A stretch of DNA of 64,000 nucleotides from Pycnococcus provasolii. Taxonomy: Eukaryota > Chlorophyta > Pseudoscourfieldiophyceae > Pseudoscourfieldiales. The stretch lies in the NCBI GenBank assembly GCA_049487715.1, contig CP150579.1, forward strand, positions 310,001 through 374,000. Direction: 5' to 3'. A program made the position numbers and the translations under genes. Below the pieces are notes generated by a model that was not told the origin of the DNA, did not search any database, and saw only the letters and a list, made by a program, of their open reading frames with translations. Positions within the stretch are counted from its first letter, which is position 1. Every line of letters starts with the position of its first letter. Positions 56,144 to 64,000 of the stretch are shown here, piece after piece.

Positions 56144-56949
56144 TCATGGTCGTCCGATGGTTGTCTTCAGGAGCGGCGGTTTCACCTGCGTTTGCTTTCC
56201 GCAGCTGTCCGGTCCGTCGTCGTCGTCGTCGATTCCGTCCTTGTCGTTCTGTTTGATTTTGTCCGCGTCAACACCCCACGAAAGTTTCGTGGTATGAATC
56301 ATGCGTGCGTCGACGTCAACCAAAGACTCGGGCTTTGCAGAGTTCTTCGAAGAATGTGTCGAAGAACGCGCAAGTGCTGGTAAGCGTATCACGGACGGGT
56401 AGCGGAACGACGACGACCCTGATCCTGATAAAGGGAGGCGAAGGACCGACGTGCCTGAGATGGACGCCAGGTGAGGATGGCCGGAAGCTGCGCACCGTAA
56501 CTCCTTGGAACCATCGGCAACGGCAACGGACGGATGACGCGGCATAGAATCTAACTGGTACTAGTGGTAACCTTCGTCGTTCCGTGACGCCGCCGCCGCC
56601 GCTGCCGCCGTCGTCGCCACCGTCGTCAAAGAAGTGGACACAAAATCTGAATCCAAAATTCCGAAGTGAAAACCGAAAAAACCGAAAAACGGGAAAAACG
56701 GATTAGGGGATAAGAAGAGGAGAGAACATCAGAACAGGGTTAAAGGTTAGGGCATTAGGGTTAGGGCATTAGGGCTCGAGAGGGAGGGTTGGGCCTTAGG
56801 GTTAGGATTAGGGCATTAGGGTTCGAGAGGGTCAGAGGGAGGGTTTTTCGCCGTTGGGTTTCTCCCTCAATGTTGTTTTTTTTCAATCTTTGAAATTAAT
56901 ATAACTCTATTTGAGAATATTCTATCTAGTTTGAAAAGTAAAATAAGCT
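56144..56949. other. spacer between protease fragment and EPL1
   Basis: No supportable gene. GTCGTC repeats (56217-56230), GCC/GTC repeats (56588-56625), and AACCGAAAAACCGAAAAACG repeats (56675-56700) precede the telomere-type array. An open minus-strand frame at 56144-56545 has no recognisable content. Confidence 0.45.
56737..56825 (+). repeat. telomere-type array upstream of EPL1
   Basis: Interspersed TTAGGG with GCATTAGGGTTAGGGCATTA and GGGCCTTAGGGTTAGGATTA units; ends 125 bp before the EPL1 ATG; sense to it. Confidence 0.85.
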
Positions 56950-58776
56950 ATGTCACTCCGCGCGCGTCAGCTGGACATACACCGTCGTTTATCTGTGGTG
57001 AAGTCTTTGGATGAGCTCGACAAAAATAGTGAAGGCGTGTCGAGGCAAGTCACGCACGGACACCACGCGCTCGACGCCGAGAACGAAGAGGCGCTCACGG
57101 TGAAAACATCAGCGGGAGTCACGGAGATTCCAACGCCGCCCGTGCTTGACGTTCCGAGTTACGGAATCGACTACAGGCCGACGTTTCGTCAACCTGCTGC
57201 GTACCTCCGATCGGGAACGACTGGGTCGACTCTACGTGTCGACTGCAACCTCAACCTGCCGTCGACGTCAATACCGCTCGTTGTCCCCACCGCTGGGGTG
57301 GAGCGCTCGGGGGCGCTGCACGACCCCTTGGTGGCGGCGGCGGCGGCGGCGATTCCTGGTGCACAAGGGGGGGCGACAGTCACGCTACCAGCGGCACCCG
57401 TCGACCTGCGCGACGCATACATGGTCGAGTACGACCTCGACGAAAGCGACGAACACTGGCTGCACGACTTCAACGGAACGCAAACGCGCATATCGCCAGT
57501 CAGCCTCGAGTACTGCCTCTGGAAGCTCGAGTGCGCGTGGGCAGAGGCGCAGGAACAGGTACTGGGAAAAGACGCTTCAGGCGCAGATGGAACAGGAGGC
57601 GGGACGACGGGAGGCGGTGGACACGGAGGCGCGCACACCGCGGGCATAGGAATCAAAAATGCAAGCATGCTTCTGAGCCCAGACTACCTCGACAGAGAAC
57701 GCGCGTGCATGGACAGCCTGAAGAACAGCGGCGTGAGACTCGCGACGCGCTTCGCCATATACTCGTACTGGCTGTCTAAGCGTAAGACACTCGGGCGGCC
57801 GATGCTGCGAAGACTCATCCCGCCGCCGTCCATCTCCGACAATAACCCGTACAACGTCTTTCACCCGAGGGAGAAGGCACATCGACCTCAGACGAGACGC
57901 AGGCACGTCGACGGAGAAAGCGCACTCGACAAAGCCAAGGACATGAAACGCAACTTCGAAGCGGGGCGAGCGCTTCTCGACCACGTGTACCGCCGAGAGC
58001 GAAAGAAGCTCGAGCTCGCACTCTGCCAGGCGGACTACCGCCGCGCGCTCGTCGCGCAGAAACACGACGGAAAGGCGGCGGTGGAAGCTCTCGCGGATCA
58101 GCTTGGAAAACCGGAGGCGAACTCGAAGCGAGCGAGTGCCGCTGGCGTTGCGGCGGCAGTGGTTGCCGTGCAGAAGGGAGGAGGGAGCACCAAAGCCAGC
58201 GGGGAGATGGCGCCCGCGTTGCAGAATCTCAAGCCAGACACAAGCCTCGCGAGCGACAGCTGGAATGCGGCGCCCGCGGCGGCCCTACAATTTGGAGGCG
58301 ACTACAAGCGCCGCGCCGACGCGATTCTGGAGTGCGCACGGCCAACGAGCGTGTTCCGCCGACCTCTTTTCTCCATCAAGAAGAGAAAAAAGGAGGGGAA
58401 GGGTGGCCCGGCGGCGGCAGCGGCGGCGGCGGCTGCGAGTGCGAGCACCGCGGCAAAGGCGATGTCGTACGTGTCGCAGGGAGTCGCGTCGGTGAGCGAG
58501 CCCTTTCCGTTTCCACTCGAGGGCAAGCCTTTGCTTCCTCCTGAGTTTCCGGGCGAGGCACCGGAGCCGTGCATGCCATTCTTGCAGGCACCAAGCTGGG
58601 AGATTCTGGAGGCGGCTTTGGGACAGACGTTCGACGAGGAGGAGCGTAAGGGGCTAAGGCCTCGCTACGGCCGTGGCGGTCGCATTATTTTGGATCGGGT
58701 GTACGGTCCTGCGGAGGCGGAGGCAATGGACGAGGAGGAGGAGGAGGAGAAGGAGGAGAACGCGGCGGCGGCGTAG
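56950..58776 (+). CDS. EPL1: enhancer of polycomb-like NuA4 subunit
   Basis: 608 aa from the ATG at 56950. N-terminal SLRARQLDIHRRLSVVKSLD is the EPL1 start motif (basic, binds the Tip60/Esa1 module). The EPcA core follows: YMVEYDLDESDEHWLHDFNG (about 156-175), LEYCLWKLECAWAEAQEQ, FAIYSYWLSKRKTLGRPMLR, and PYNVFHPREKAHRPQTRRRH, then a helical KAKDMKRNFEAGRALLDHVY segment (about 325-345). The C-terminal part is Ala/Gly/Lys-rich and acidic at the end (EEEEEKEEN). In yeast and animals this protein anchors the NuA4/TIP60 histone acetyltransferase to nucleosomes. A Gly-rich insert at about 210-232 is microsatellite-like. Confidence 0.87.
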   Translation: MSLRARQLDIHRRLSVVKSLDELDKNSEGVSRQVTHGHHALDAENEEALTVKTSAGVTEIPTPPVLDVPSYGIDYRPTFRQPAAYLRSGTTGSTLRVDCNLNLPSTSIPLVVPTAGVERSGALHDPLVAAAAAAIPGAQGGATVTLPAAPVDLRDAYMVEYDLDESDEHWLHDFNGTQTRISPVSLEYCLWKLECAWAEAQEQVLGKDASGADGTGGGTTGGGGHGGAHTAGIGIKNASMLLSPDYLDRERACMDSLKNSGVRLATRFAIYSYWLSKRKTLGRPMLRRLIPPPSISDNNPYNVFHPREKAHRPQTRRRHVDGESALDKAKDMKRNFEAGRALLDHVYRRERKKLELALCQADYRRALVAQKHDGKAAVEALADQLGKPEANSKRASAAGVAAAVVAVQKGGGSTKASGEMAPALQNLKPDTSLASDSWNAAPAAALQFGGDYKRRADAILECARPTSVFRRPLFSIKKRKKEGKGGPAAAAAAAAASASTAAKAMSYVSQGVASVSEPFPFPLEGKPLLPPEFPGEAPEPCMPFLQAPSWEILEAALGQTFDEEERKGLRPRYGRGGRIILDRVYGPAEAEAMDEEEEEEKEENAAAA

Positions 58777-58884
58777 AGACAAGACGCAAGAGCTATTGTA
58801 CGACTACTACTACACGAAATCTAATCTAATCTTTTTTTGTTTTGTTAGGTGAAGACACTTTTTACACGTTCCGTTGTGTTTTGC

Positions 58885-59133
58885 TTAGTTCTGTCCAACC
58901 TCAGCCTTCTTCTGCTTCCACAGGTTGTCCAGGGCAGAGTCCGCCTGGCCCTTGTTGCGAAGGTATCCGCACATAGCCATGGTGGTGAACTGTCCGGTGT
59001 ACACGCCGTTCTCGTCGATGTGTGCGATGTTCAGCTGCACGCTCGAGTGGTCCTTCGCCTCAATCAAGCGGTTGCTGTACGAGCACTTCCGCGGGATGTA
59101 AATGTCCACCATCTGTCCCTCGTCGTTAATCAT
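58885..59133 (-). CDS. RPS21: 40S ribosomal protein eS21 (RPS21)
   Basis: 82 aa from the ATG at 59131-59133. [40 protein letters not shown] and [20 protein letters not shown] match eS21 almost position by position, with the usual length of 81-84 aa. It is a surface protein of the small ribosomal subunit head/platform side. It converges on EPL1, 108 bp apart. An upstream T8 run (59143-59150) marks its 5' UTR. Confidence 0.93.
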   Translation of the reverse strand: MINDEGQMVDIYIPRKCSYSNRLIEAKDHSSVQLNIAHIDENGVYTGQFTTMAMCGYLRNKGQADSALDNLWKQKKAEVGQN

Positions 59134-60010
59134 GGCTGCTGTTTTTTTTTAAAACTTTTGAGCAAGTGATAGGTAACCTGTTGGTTGGTTGTGGGGTTGT
59201 GAGTGCGTTGCATATATTCTTGTACAAGTTGCCGCCCGCTTTTCTGTCTCTCCCCATTACCCAAACCCAGGAGCCATCCCGCCGACGAAAACGAGAACGT
59301 CGCCTCACCACCGCCCCAACGCGCAACTGCTTGGCCTTTCTCTCTCACACACTCTCTGCGTGCTCTTCTCTCTCTGCGTGCGTCTCCATCAACGAGTCCA
59401 TCAACGGCCCAGAGATTTTTGTTGAGGCGAAGTCGCGAAGTCGCGAGCAGCAACCACAACAACCACAAGCTCATCTGAGTCGCAAACAAACGAGATCGCA
59501 AATACCAAAACCTCCCACGTGAAGAAGGGAGGAAGGATTCGCGCGAGATGATCACGCCGCCGCCGCCGACGACGACGACGAGCCAAAACACCACGTCACA
59601 ACCGATCCGATTTTGATACAAGATTTTGCCAACAAGGCCGAGCAGAGACGAGCCGAGAAAAAACCAAGCAGAGAGGTGAGAAAGACCAAGCCGAGAAAAA
59701 ACCAAGCAGAGAGATGAGAAAGCAGAGCAGAGACGACCCAGAGACAAAGGTCACACACACACCAAGCACACAAAGCACACACACAAAGCACACAAAGCAC
59801 AGCAGGCGGCATGAACACACACACCTAAACACCTAAACACGTACCTCCGAGGACGATGAGCAGACTGGAATGCCGACGACAACACAGGAGGGATGGCGCC
59901 GCCTCGTCGTCCCAACGCTCAGGAGGACAGAGCTGAGGGGGAAGGGGTATCCCCAATGAGGAGGGAGAGAATTTCACAGGGCACGCAGGTCGACGGGGAC
60001 AGACATTCAT

Positions 60011-60063
60011 AACCCTAACCCTAACATGTAACCCTAACCCTAACCTGTAACCCTAACCCTAAC
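60011..60063 (-). repeat. telomere-type CCCTAA array
   Basis: Three blocks of AACCCTAACCCTAAC separated by ATGT and CTGT: a higher-order unit of about 19 bp. It lies 878 bp before the RPS21 ATG and 500 bp before the FG-GAP ATG. Confidence 0.88.
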
Positions 60064-60117
60064 ACCCCCGGGCCCCGGGGGACGTCCGGGGCCCGGGGGA
60101 GGTGTCCCCGGGGGCCC
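60064..60117. repeat. GC-rich imperfect inverted repeat
   Basis: CCCCCGGGCCCCGGGGGACG faces TCCGGGGCCCGGGGGAGGTG and then GTCCCCGGGGGCCCC, all able to pair with each other. Directly follows the telomere-type array. Confidence 0.6.
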
Positions 60118-60562
60118 CTCCCTAACCCTCCGTCCTCCGGAATCTCCCTCGCCCTCGGGGCACCCCCTGACCTCCGGAGGGGAGAGGTCCTCCTGAAAAC
60201 TGAAATGAAGGAAGTACCTTCGAGAGCAGGGGGGGGCCGGGGGAGGGACAACGTTATTCTATTATGACGGTACGCCTTATGACGTGATAATACGGCCCCC
60301 GGCCCACCCAACAACCTCCTCAATACATAAGCGGGACCCTGCAGTTTCTTTTAACTGCACCTTGTCTTAACTGCACTTGCTGAGAAATACACCATCATTG
60401 TTTGTTTGGATTGATTGGCGTCTTTGTTTGGCGAGGCCATCAATAGCACATCCTCTGGACACGCGCACTACGTTAGTATTCTTATTCACCTACCCTTACC
60501 CTTAAGCTTCAAGCTTGATCCTTCGTTCGTTCGAAGGGAGTGACAACCCTGGCTGGCTAACT

Positions 60563-62332
60563 ATGATGATGCGAGCCCGGGACTTGCACGTGCCATGGAA
60601 GTGCGGCGTCGTGGTCGTTTGGGGCGCCTTGGCGATGATGACGATGGCGGCACCGAAGCTCGCGGCCGCGTCGGACTTCGAGGCGTTCTACGGTGTGACG
60701 ATGTACCCACCACCGCCAACGCCAACGCCGCCACCGCCAACATCTCATGCGCAAGTGCAGAAAGTGTTTGCATCTGATGACGAGTCTTGGGACTACTTCG
60801 GCCGCGCTTTGCAAGTGTCGCAGGATGGCTTGACGATGATCGTCGGGGCTTACTTGGAGGATACGGGCGGTCGAGAAGCAGGTGCTGCGTATGTGTACAC
60901 GCGCGCCGTGCCATCCGGAAACTGGACGGAAGTCGTGAAGCTGCAGGCGAGCGATAGGCAGGCGGGCGACTTCTTCGGCCAGTCGGTGTCGACGTCGGCA
61001 GACGGAAGCACGGTAGTCATCGGGGCTCCTTATGAGGATACGGGCGGTACCAACGCAGGAGCTGCATACGTGTTCACGCGCGGCGGTGGAGCTGCCGGTG
61101 CAAACTACACGCAAGTCGCGAAGCTGCAGGCGTCGGCGTGCGACAGGCGGGCGCACGACTACTTCGGCATATCGGTATCGACGTCGGCGGACGGAAGCAC
61201 GGTAGTCGTCGGGGCTTACGGTCACGACACGGGCGGTCGATATGCAGGAGCTGCATACGTCTTCACGCGCGGCGGTGCTGGCGGCACCACCAGCTACACG
61301 CAAGTCGCGAAGCTGCAGGCGGGCGATAAGCAGGAGTACGACTACTTCGGCCGGTCGGTATCGACGTCGGCGGACGGAAGCACGGTAATCGTCGGGGCTT
61401 TCGGTCACGACACGGGCGGTAGCAATGCAGGAGCTGCGTACGTGTTCACGCGCGGCGGTGCTGGCGGCACCACCAGCTACACGCAAGTCGCGAAGCTGCT
61501 CGCGAGCGATAGGCAGGCGAGCGACCTCTTCGGCATATCGGTGTCGATGTCAGCGGACGGAAGCGCGGTAGTCGTCGGAGCTCAAGGTGAGGATACGGGC
61601 GGTCAAATGGCAGGAGCTGCGTACGTGTTCACGCGCGGCGGTGCTGGCGGCAGCACCAGCTACACGCAAGTCGCGAAGCTGCAGGCGAGTGATAAGCAGG
61701 CGTACGACCACTTCGGGACATCGGTATCGACGTCGGCGGACGGAAGCACGGTAGTCGTCGGGACTCAACGCATGTGTGCGCCGGGCGGTAGCAATGAAGG
61801 AGCTGCGTACGTATTTAGGCGTAGCGGAACCAGCTACACGCAAGTTGCGAAGCTGCAGGCGAGCGATAAGCGGGCGCACGACAACTTCGGTACCTCGGTA
61901 TCAATTTCTGCTGACGGACGAACGATCGCCGTTGGTGCGACTGGTGTCGACGGATCTGCCGCGGGGTCATCCATGCTGCTTGAGGGACTCGATCCGTCCT
62001 CGGAGGAGTACAAGGAGGTGAGCGAAATGCTAAATGTCACAGGCATGCTGACGGTTCCGAACAAAGCGCCGCCATCGAGCAGCGACAATCCAGGAGCCAA
62101 GGCGGCGAACTCAGGTGCGGCGTACATTTTCGCTGCGCCACCGTCAACAACGCCAACGCCACCGTCACCGCCACCGCCACCGCCACCGCCGCCGCCACCA
62201 ATGCCACCGCCAGCCTCTCATGCGCAAGTGCAGAAAGTGTTTGCATCCGATGACGAGTCCTTGGGACAACTTCGGCCGCGCATTGCAAGTGTCGCAGGAT
62301 GGCTTGACGATGGTCGTCGGCACTCCCTATGA
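60563..62332 (+). CDS. secreted FG-GAP beta-propeller protein, first propeller
   Basis: ATG 60563 (the frame extends upstream only from TTG) with a signal peptide (GVVVVWGALAMMTMAAPKLA). Seven blades of about 60 residues follow a Pro/Thr linker; each has DYFGxSVSTSADGSTVVVGA, DTGG, AGAAYVFTRGG and YTQVAKLQAS. The seventh is divergent (TIAVGATGVDGSAAG) and ends AAYIFAAPPS. A Pro-rich linker then leads into a second propeller, but an extra base at about 62259 throws the frame, which stops at 62332. Seven blades make a complete FG-GAP (integrin-alpha-like) propeller. No integrin transmembrane part or Ca2+-binding DxDxD loop stands out. Confidence 0.8.
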   Translation: MMMRARDLHVPWKCGVVVVWGALAMMTMAAPKLAAASDFEAFYGVTMYPPPPTPTPPPPTSHAQVQKVFASDDESWDYFGRALQVSQDGLTMIVGAYLEDTGGREAGAAYVYTRAVPSGNWTEVVKLQASDRQAGDFFGQSVSTSADGSTVVIGAPYEDTGGTNAGAAYVFTRGGGAAGANYTQVAKLQASACDRRAHDYFGISVSTSADGSTVVVGAYGHDTGGRYAGAAYVFTRGGAGGTTSYTQVAKLQAGDKQEYDYFGRSVSTSADGSTVIVGAFGHDTGGSNAGAAYVFTRGGAGGTTSYTQVAKLLASDRQASDLFGISVSMSADGSAVVVGAQGEDTGGQMAGAAYVFTRGGAGGSTSYTQVAKLQASDKQAYDHFGTSVSTSADGSTVVVGTQRMCAPGGSNEGAAYVFRRSGTSYTQVAKLQASDKRAHDNFGTSVSISADGRTIAVGATGVDGSAAGSSMLLEGLDPSSEEYKEVSEMLNVTGMLTVPNKAPPSSSDNPGAKAANSGAAYIFAAPPSTTPTPPSPPPPPPPPPPPMPPPASHAQVQKVFASDDESLGQLRPRIASVAGWLDDGRRHSL

Positions 62333-63649
62333 GGATACGGGCGCTTCCGATGCAGGAGCTGCGTACGTATATACGCGCGCCGTGCCATCCGGAAACTGGA
62401 CGGAAGTCGTGAAGCTGCAGGCGAGCGATAAGCAGGCGTTCGACAACTTCGGCTACTCGGTGTCGACGTCGGCGGACGGAAGCACGGTAGTCGTCGGGGC
62501 TCCCTATGAAGATACGGGCGGTACCAACGCAGGAGCTGCGTACGTGTTCACGCGCGGCGGTGGAGCTGCTGGCGCAAACTACACGCAAGTCGCGAAGCTG
62601 CTCGCGAGCGATAAGCAGGCGAGCGACCACTTCGGCATATCGGTATCGACGTCGGCGGACGGAAGCACGGTAGTCGTCGGGGCTTGGTATGAGAATACGG
62701 GCGGTCGATATGCAGGAGCTGCGTACGTGTTCACGCGCGGCAGTGCTGCTGGCGCAAACTACACGCAAGTCGCGAAGCTGCTCGCGAGCGACAAGCAGGC
62801 GTACGACCACTTCGGCTACTCGGTATCGACGTCGGCGGACGGAAGCACGGTAGTCATCGGGGCTCACGGTGAGGATACGGGCGGTTCCGCGGCAGGAGCT
62901 GCGTACGTGTTCACGCGCGGCGGTGCTGGCGGCAGCATCAGCTACACGCAAGTCGCGAAGCTGCTGGCGAGTGATAAGCAGGCGTACGACATCTTCGGCT
63001 ACTCGGTATCGACGTCGGCGGACGGAAGCACGGTAGTCGTCGGGGCTTTCGGTGAGGATACGGGCGGTACCAACGCAGGAGCTGCATACGTGTTCACGCG
63101 CGGCGGTGCTGGCGGCACCACCAGCTACACGCAAGTCGCGAAGCTGCAGGCGAGTGATAAGCAGGCATACGACGACTTCGGCTACTCAGTATCGACGTCG
63201 GAGGACGGAAGCACGGTAGTCGTCGGGGCTCGTCGCATGATGAATCCGTGCGGTTCCAATTTCGGAGGAGCTGCGTACGTGTTCACGCGCGGCGGTGCTG
63301 GCGGCACCACCAGCTACACGCAAGTCGCGAAGCTGCAGGCAAGCGATAAGCGGCGGTACGACAACTTCGGTACCTCGGTATCAATTTCTGCTGACGGACG
63401 AACGATCGCCGCTGGTGCGACTAGTAGCGATGGATCTGCCGCGGGGTCATCCATGCTGCTTGAGGGACTCGACCCGTCTTCGGAGGAATACAAGGAGATG
63501 AGCGAAATGCTAAATGTCACAGGCATGCTGACGGTTCCGAACAAAGCGCCTCCTTCGAGCAGCGACAATCCAGGAACCAAGGCGGCGAACTCAGGTGCGG
63601 TGTACATTTTCGCCGCGCCACCGACGACGACGACGACGACGACAACGAC

Positions 63650-63681
<32 letters not shown>

Positions 63682-63848
63682 CCGTGCCACCACCACCGAC
63701 GATTCCGCCTCTTCCCCCCCTTGGCGAACTCCCGGATCCTCCACCGTCGGGTGGCCCTCCAGTCGATAGTGGCAGCTCGCCGACGGCAACGAGCTTACTT
63801 GTCCGCATCGTCTCTGTGGGTGGCGGTGTACTCCTCCTCGTGCTGTAG
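62261..63848 (+). CDS. secreted FG-GAP beta-propeller protein, second propeller and GPI-like tail
   Basis: Continuation of 60563-62332 in the +1 frame. It starts WDNFGRALQVSQDGLTMVVG, equivalent to blade 1 of the first propeller (WDYFGRALQVSQDGLTMIVG). Six more blades follow, the last again with DGSAAGSSMLLEGLDPSSEE. A poly-Thr tract from an ACG microsatellite (63622-63682), a Pro-rich stalk and a C-terminal hydrophobic end (SLLVRIVSVGGGVLLLVL) with small residues before it look like a stalk plus GPI-anchor signal. The whole propeller is a duplicate of the first, about 1.5 kb. Not recognised beyond the FG-GAP fold. Confidence 0.78.
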
Positions 63849-64000
63849 CTATATGCTACATCGCTTCGTCGCAACTCGAAGCGGAAAGGGCGCCAAGCAT
63901 ACGCCACAAACTGCAAGACTGGGATTGGGAAACGGGAGAGGTGTGGGTAACAGGTGTGGGTGAACGCGAAATGACACCGGAGACGAGGACTGGGATGACT

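Larger units (their letters stand above)
59134..60562. other. 1.4-kb head-to-head region between RPS21 and the FG-GAP gene
   Basis: No supportable gene. Seen: CTCTCTCTGCGTGC repeats (59340-59390), CGCCGC/GACGAC repeats (59551-59580), two AAAAAACCAAGCAGAGAG units (59660-59715), ACACACAAAGCAC repeats (59752-59805), the array at 60011-60063 and a GC-rich inverted repeat (60064-60117). Confidence 0.5.

Noticed and set aside
10445-60063. True chromosome end suggested by telomere-type repeats
   Set aside because: Arrays are short, degenerate, in both orientations and surrounded by ordinary genes on both sides.

Overview
This window is nuclear DNA from a small, GC-rich green alga (Viridiplantae; a prasinophyte-like picoalga is my best guess, the species is not determinable from sequence alone). 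Evidence: plant/algal-type proteins (a CPP1/CDF1-like J-domain membrane protein, a VIR3-like plastid HEAGH metalloprotease, an IBR5-type phosphatase), general eukaryotic genes (GPI8, FCP1, EPL1, RPS21, WDR55), very few and short introns (only two located with confidence, both starting GTACGT), and TTAGGG/TTTAGGG-type repeats scattered between genes. A radial-spoke NDK5/RSP23 gene and a PIH1 dynein-assembly gene indicate a flagellate stage.

Layout. 1-6.6 kb: a partial unknown gene, a VIR3-like protease, the CPP1-like gene and an alpha-solenoid gene broken by one frame change. 6.7-8.5 kb: retroelement debris, a Ty3/gypsy RT piece joined to a DIRS-like RT/RNase H piece. 8.9-24.8 kb: SET-MYND methyltransferase, ankyrin protein, GPI8, NDK5/RSP23, IBR5, cytochrome b561, two unknown genes, a membrane-anchored EF-hand protein with a Hedgehog-type Hint domain, and an unknown membrane protein. 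25-43 kb: FCP1 phosphatase, an NCX-type exchanger with an internal C2 domain, PIH1 protein, WDR55, RRM protein, a fused SbcD-SbcC nuclease with a transit-like leader, a Frizzled-CRD-like protein and an AIMP1/EMAPII-type tRNA-binding protein. 44.4-55.8 kb: one giant cysteine-rich REJ-like membrane protein. 55.9-64 kb: a papain-type protease fragment, EPL1, RPS21, and a secreted protein with two complete seven-blade FG-GAP propellers.

Three themes cross gene boundaries. (1) Telomere-type repeat arrays occur at eleven places, always on the 5' side of genes (typically 50-200 bp before the start codon), never in the tail-to-tail spacers. (2) Six genes need one or more single-base frame changes to read through (seven sites, one gene having two); six of the seven sites are in the +1 direction, so either the assembly carries inserted bases or something biological is happening. 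(3) Several cell-surface genes (Hint, Frizzled-like CRD, REJ-like, twin FG-GAP) sit in the same window as the GPI transamidase GPI8, and two of them end in hydrophobic tails that look like GPI signals.

Start codons were placed by inspection of ATGs; several longer reading frames begin at GTG or TTG and were trimmed. All family assignments come from recognising motifs by eye, without database search.
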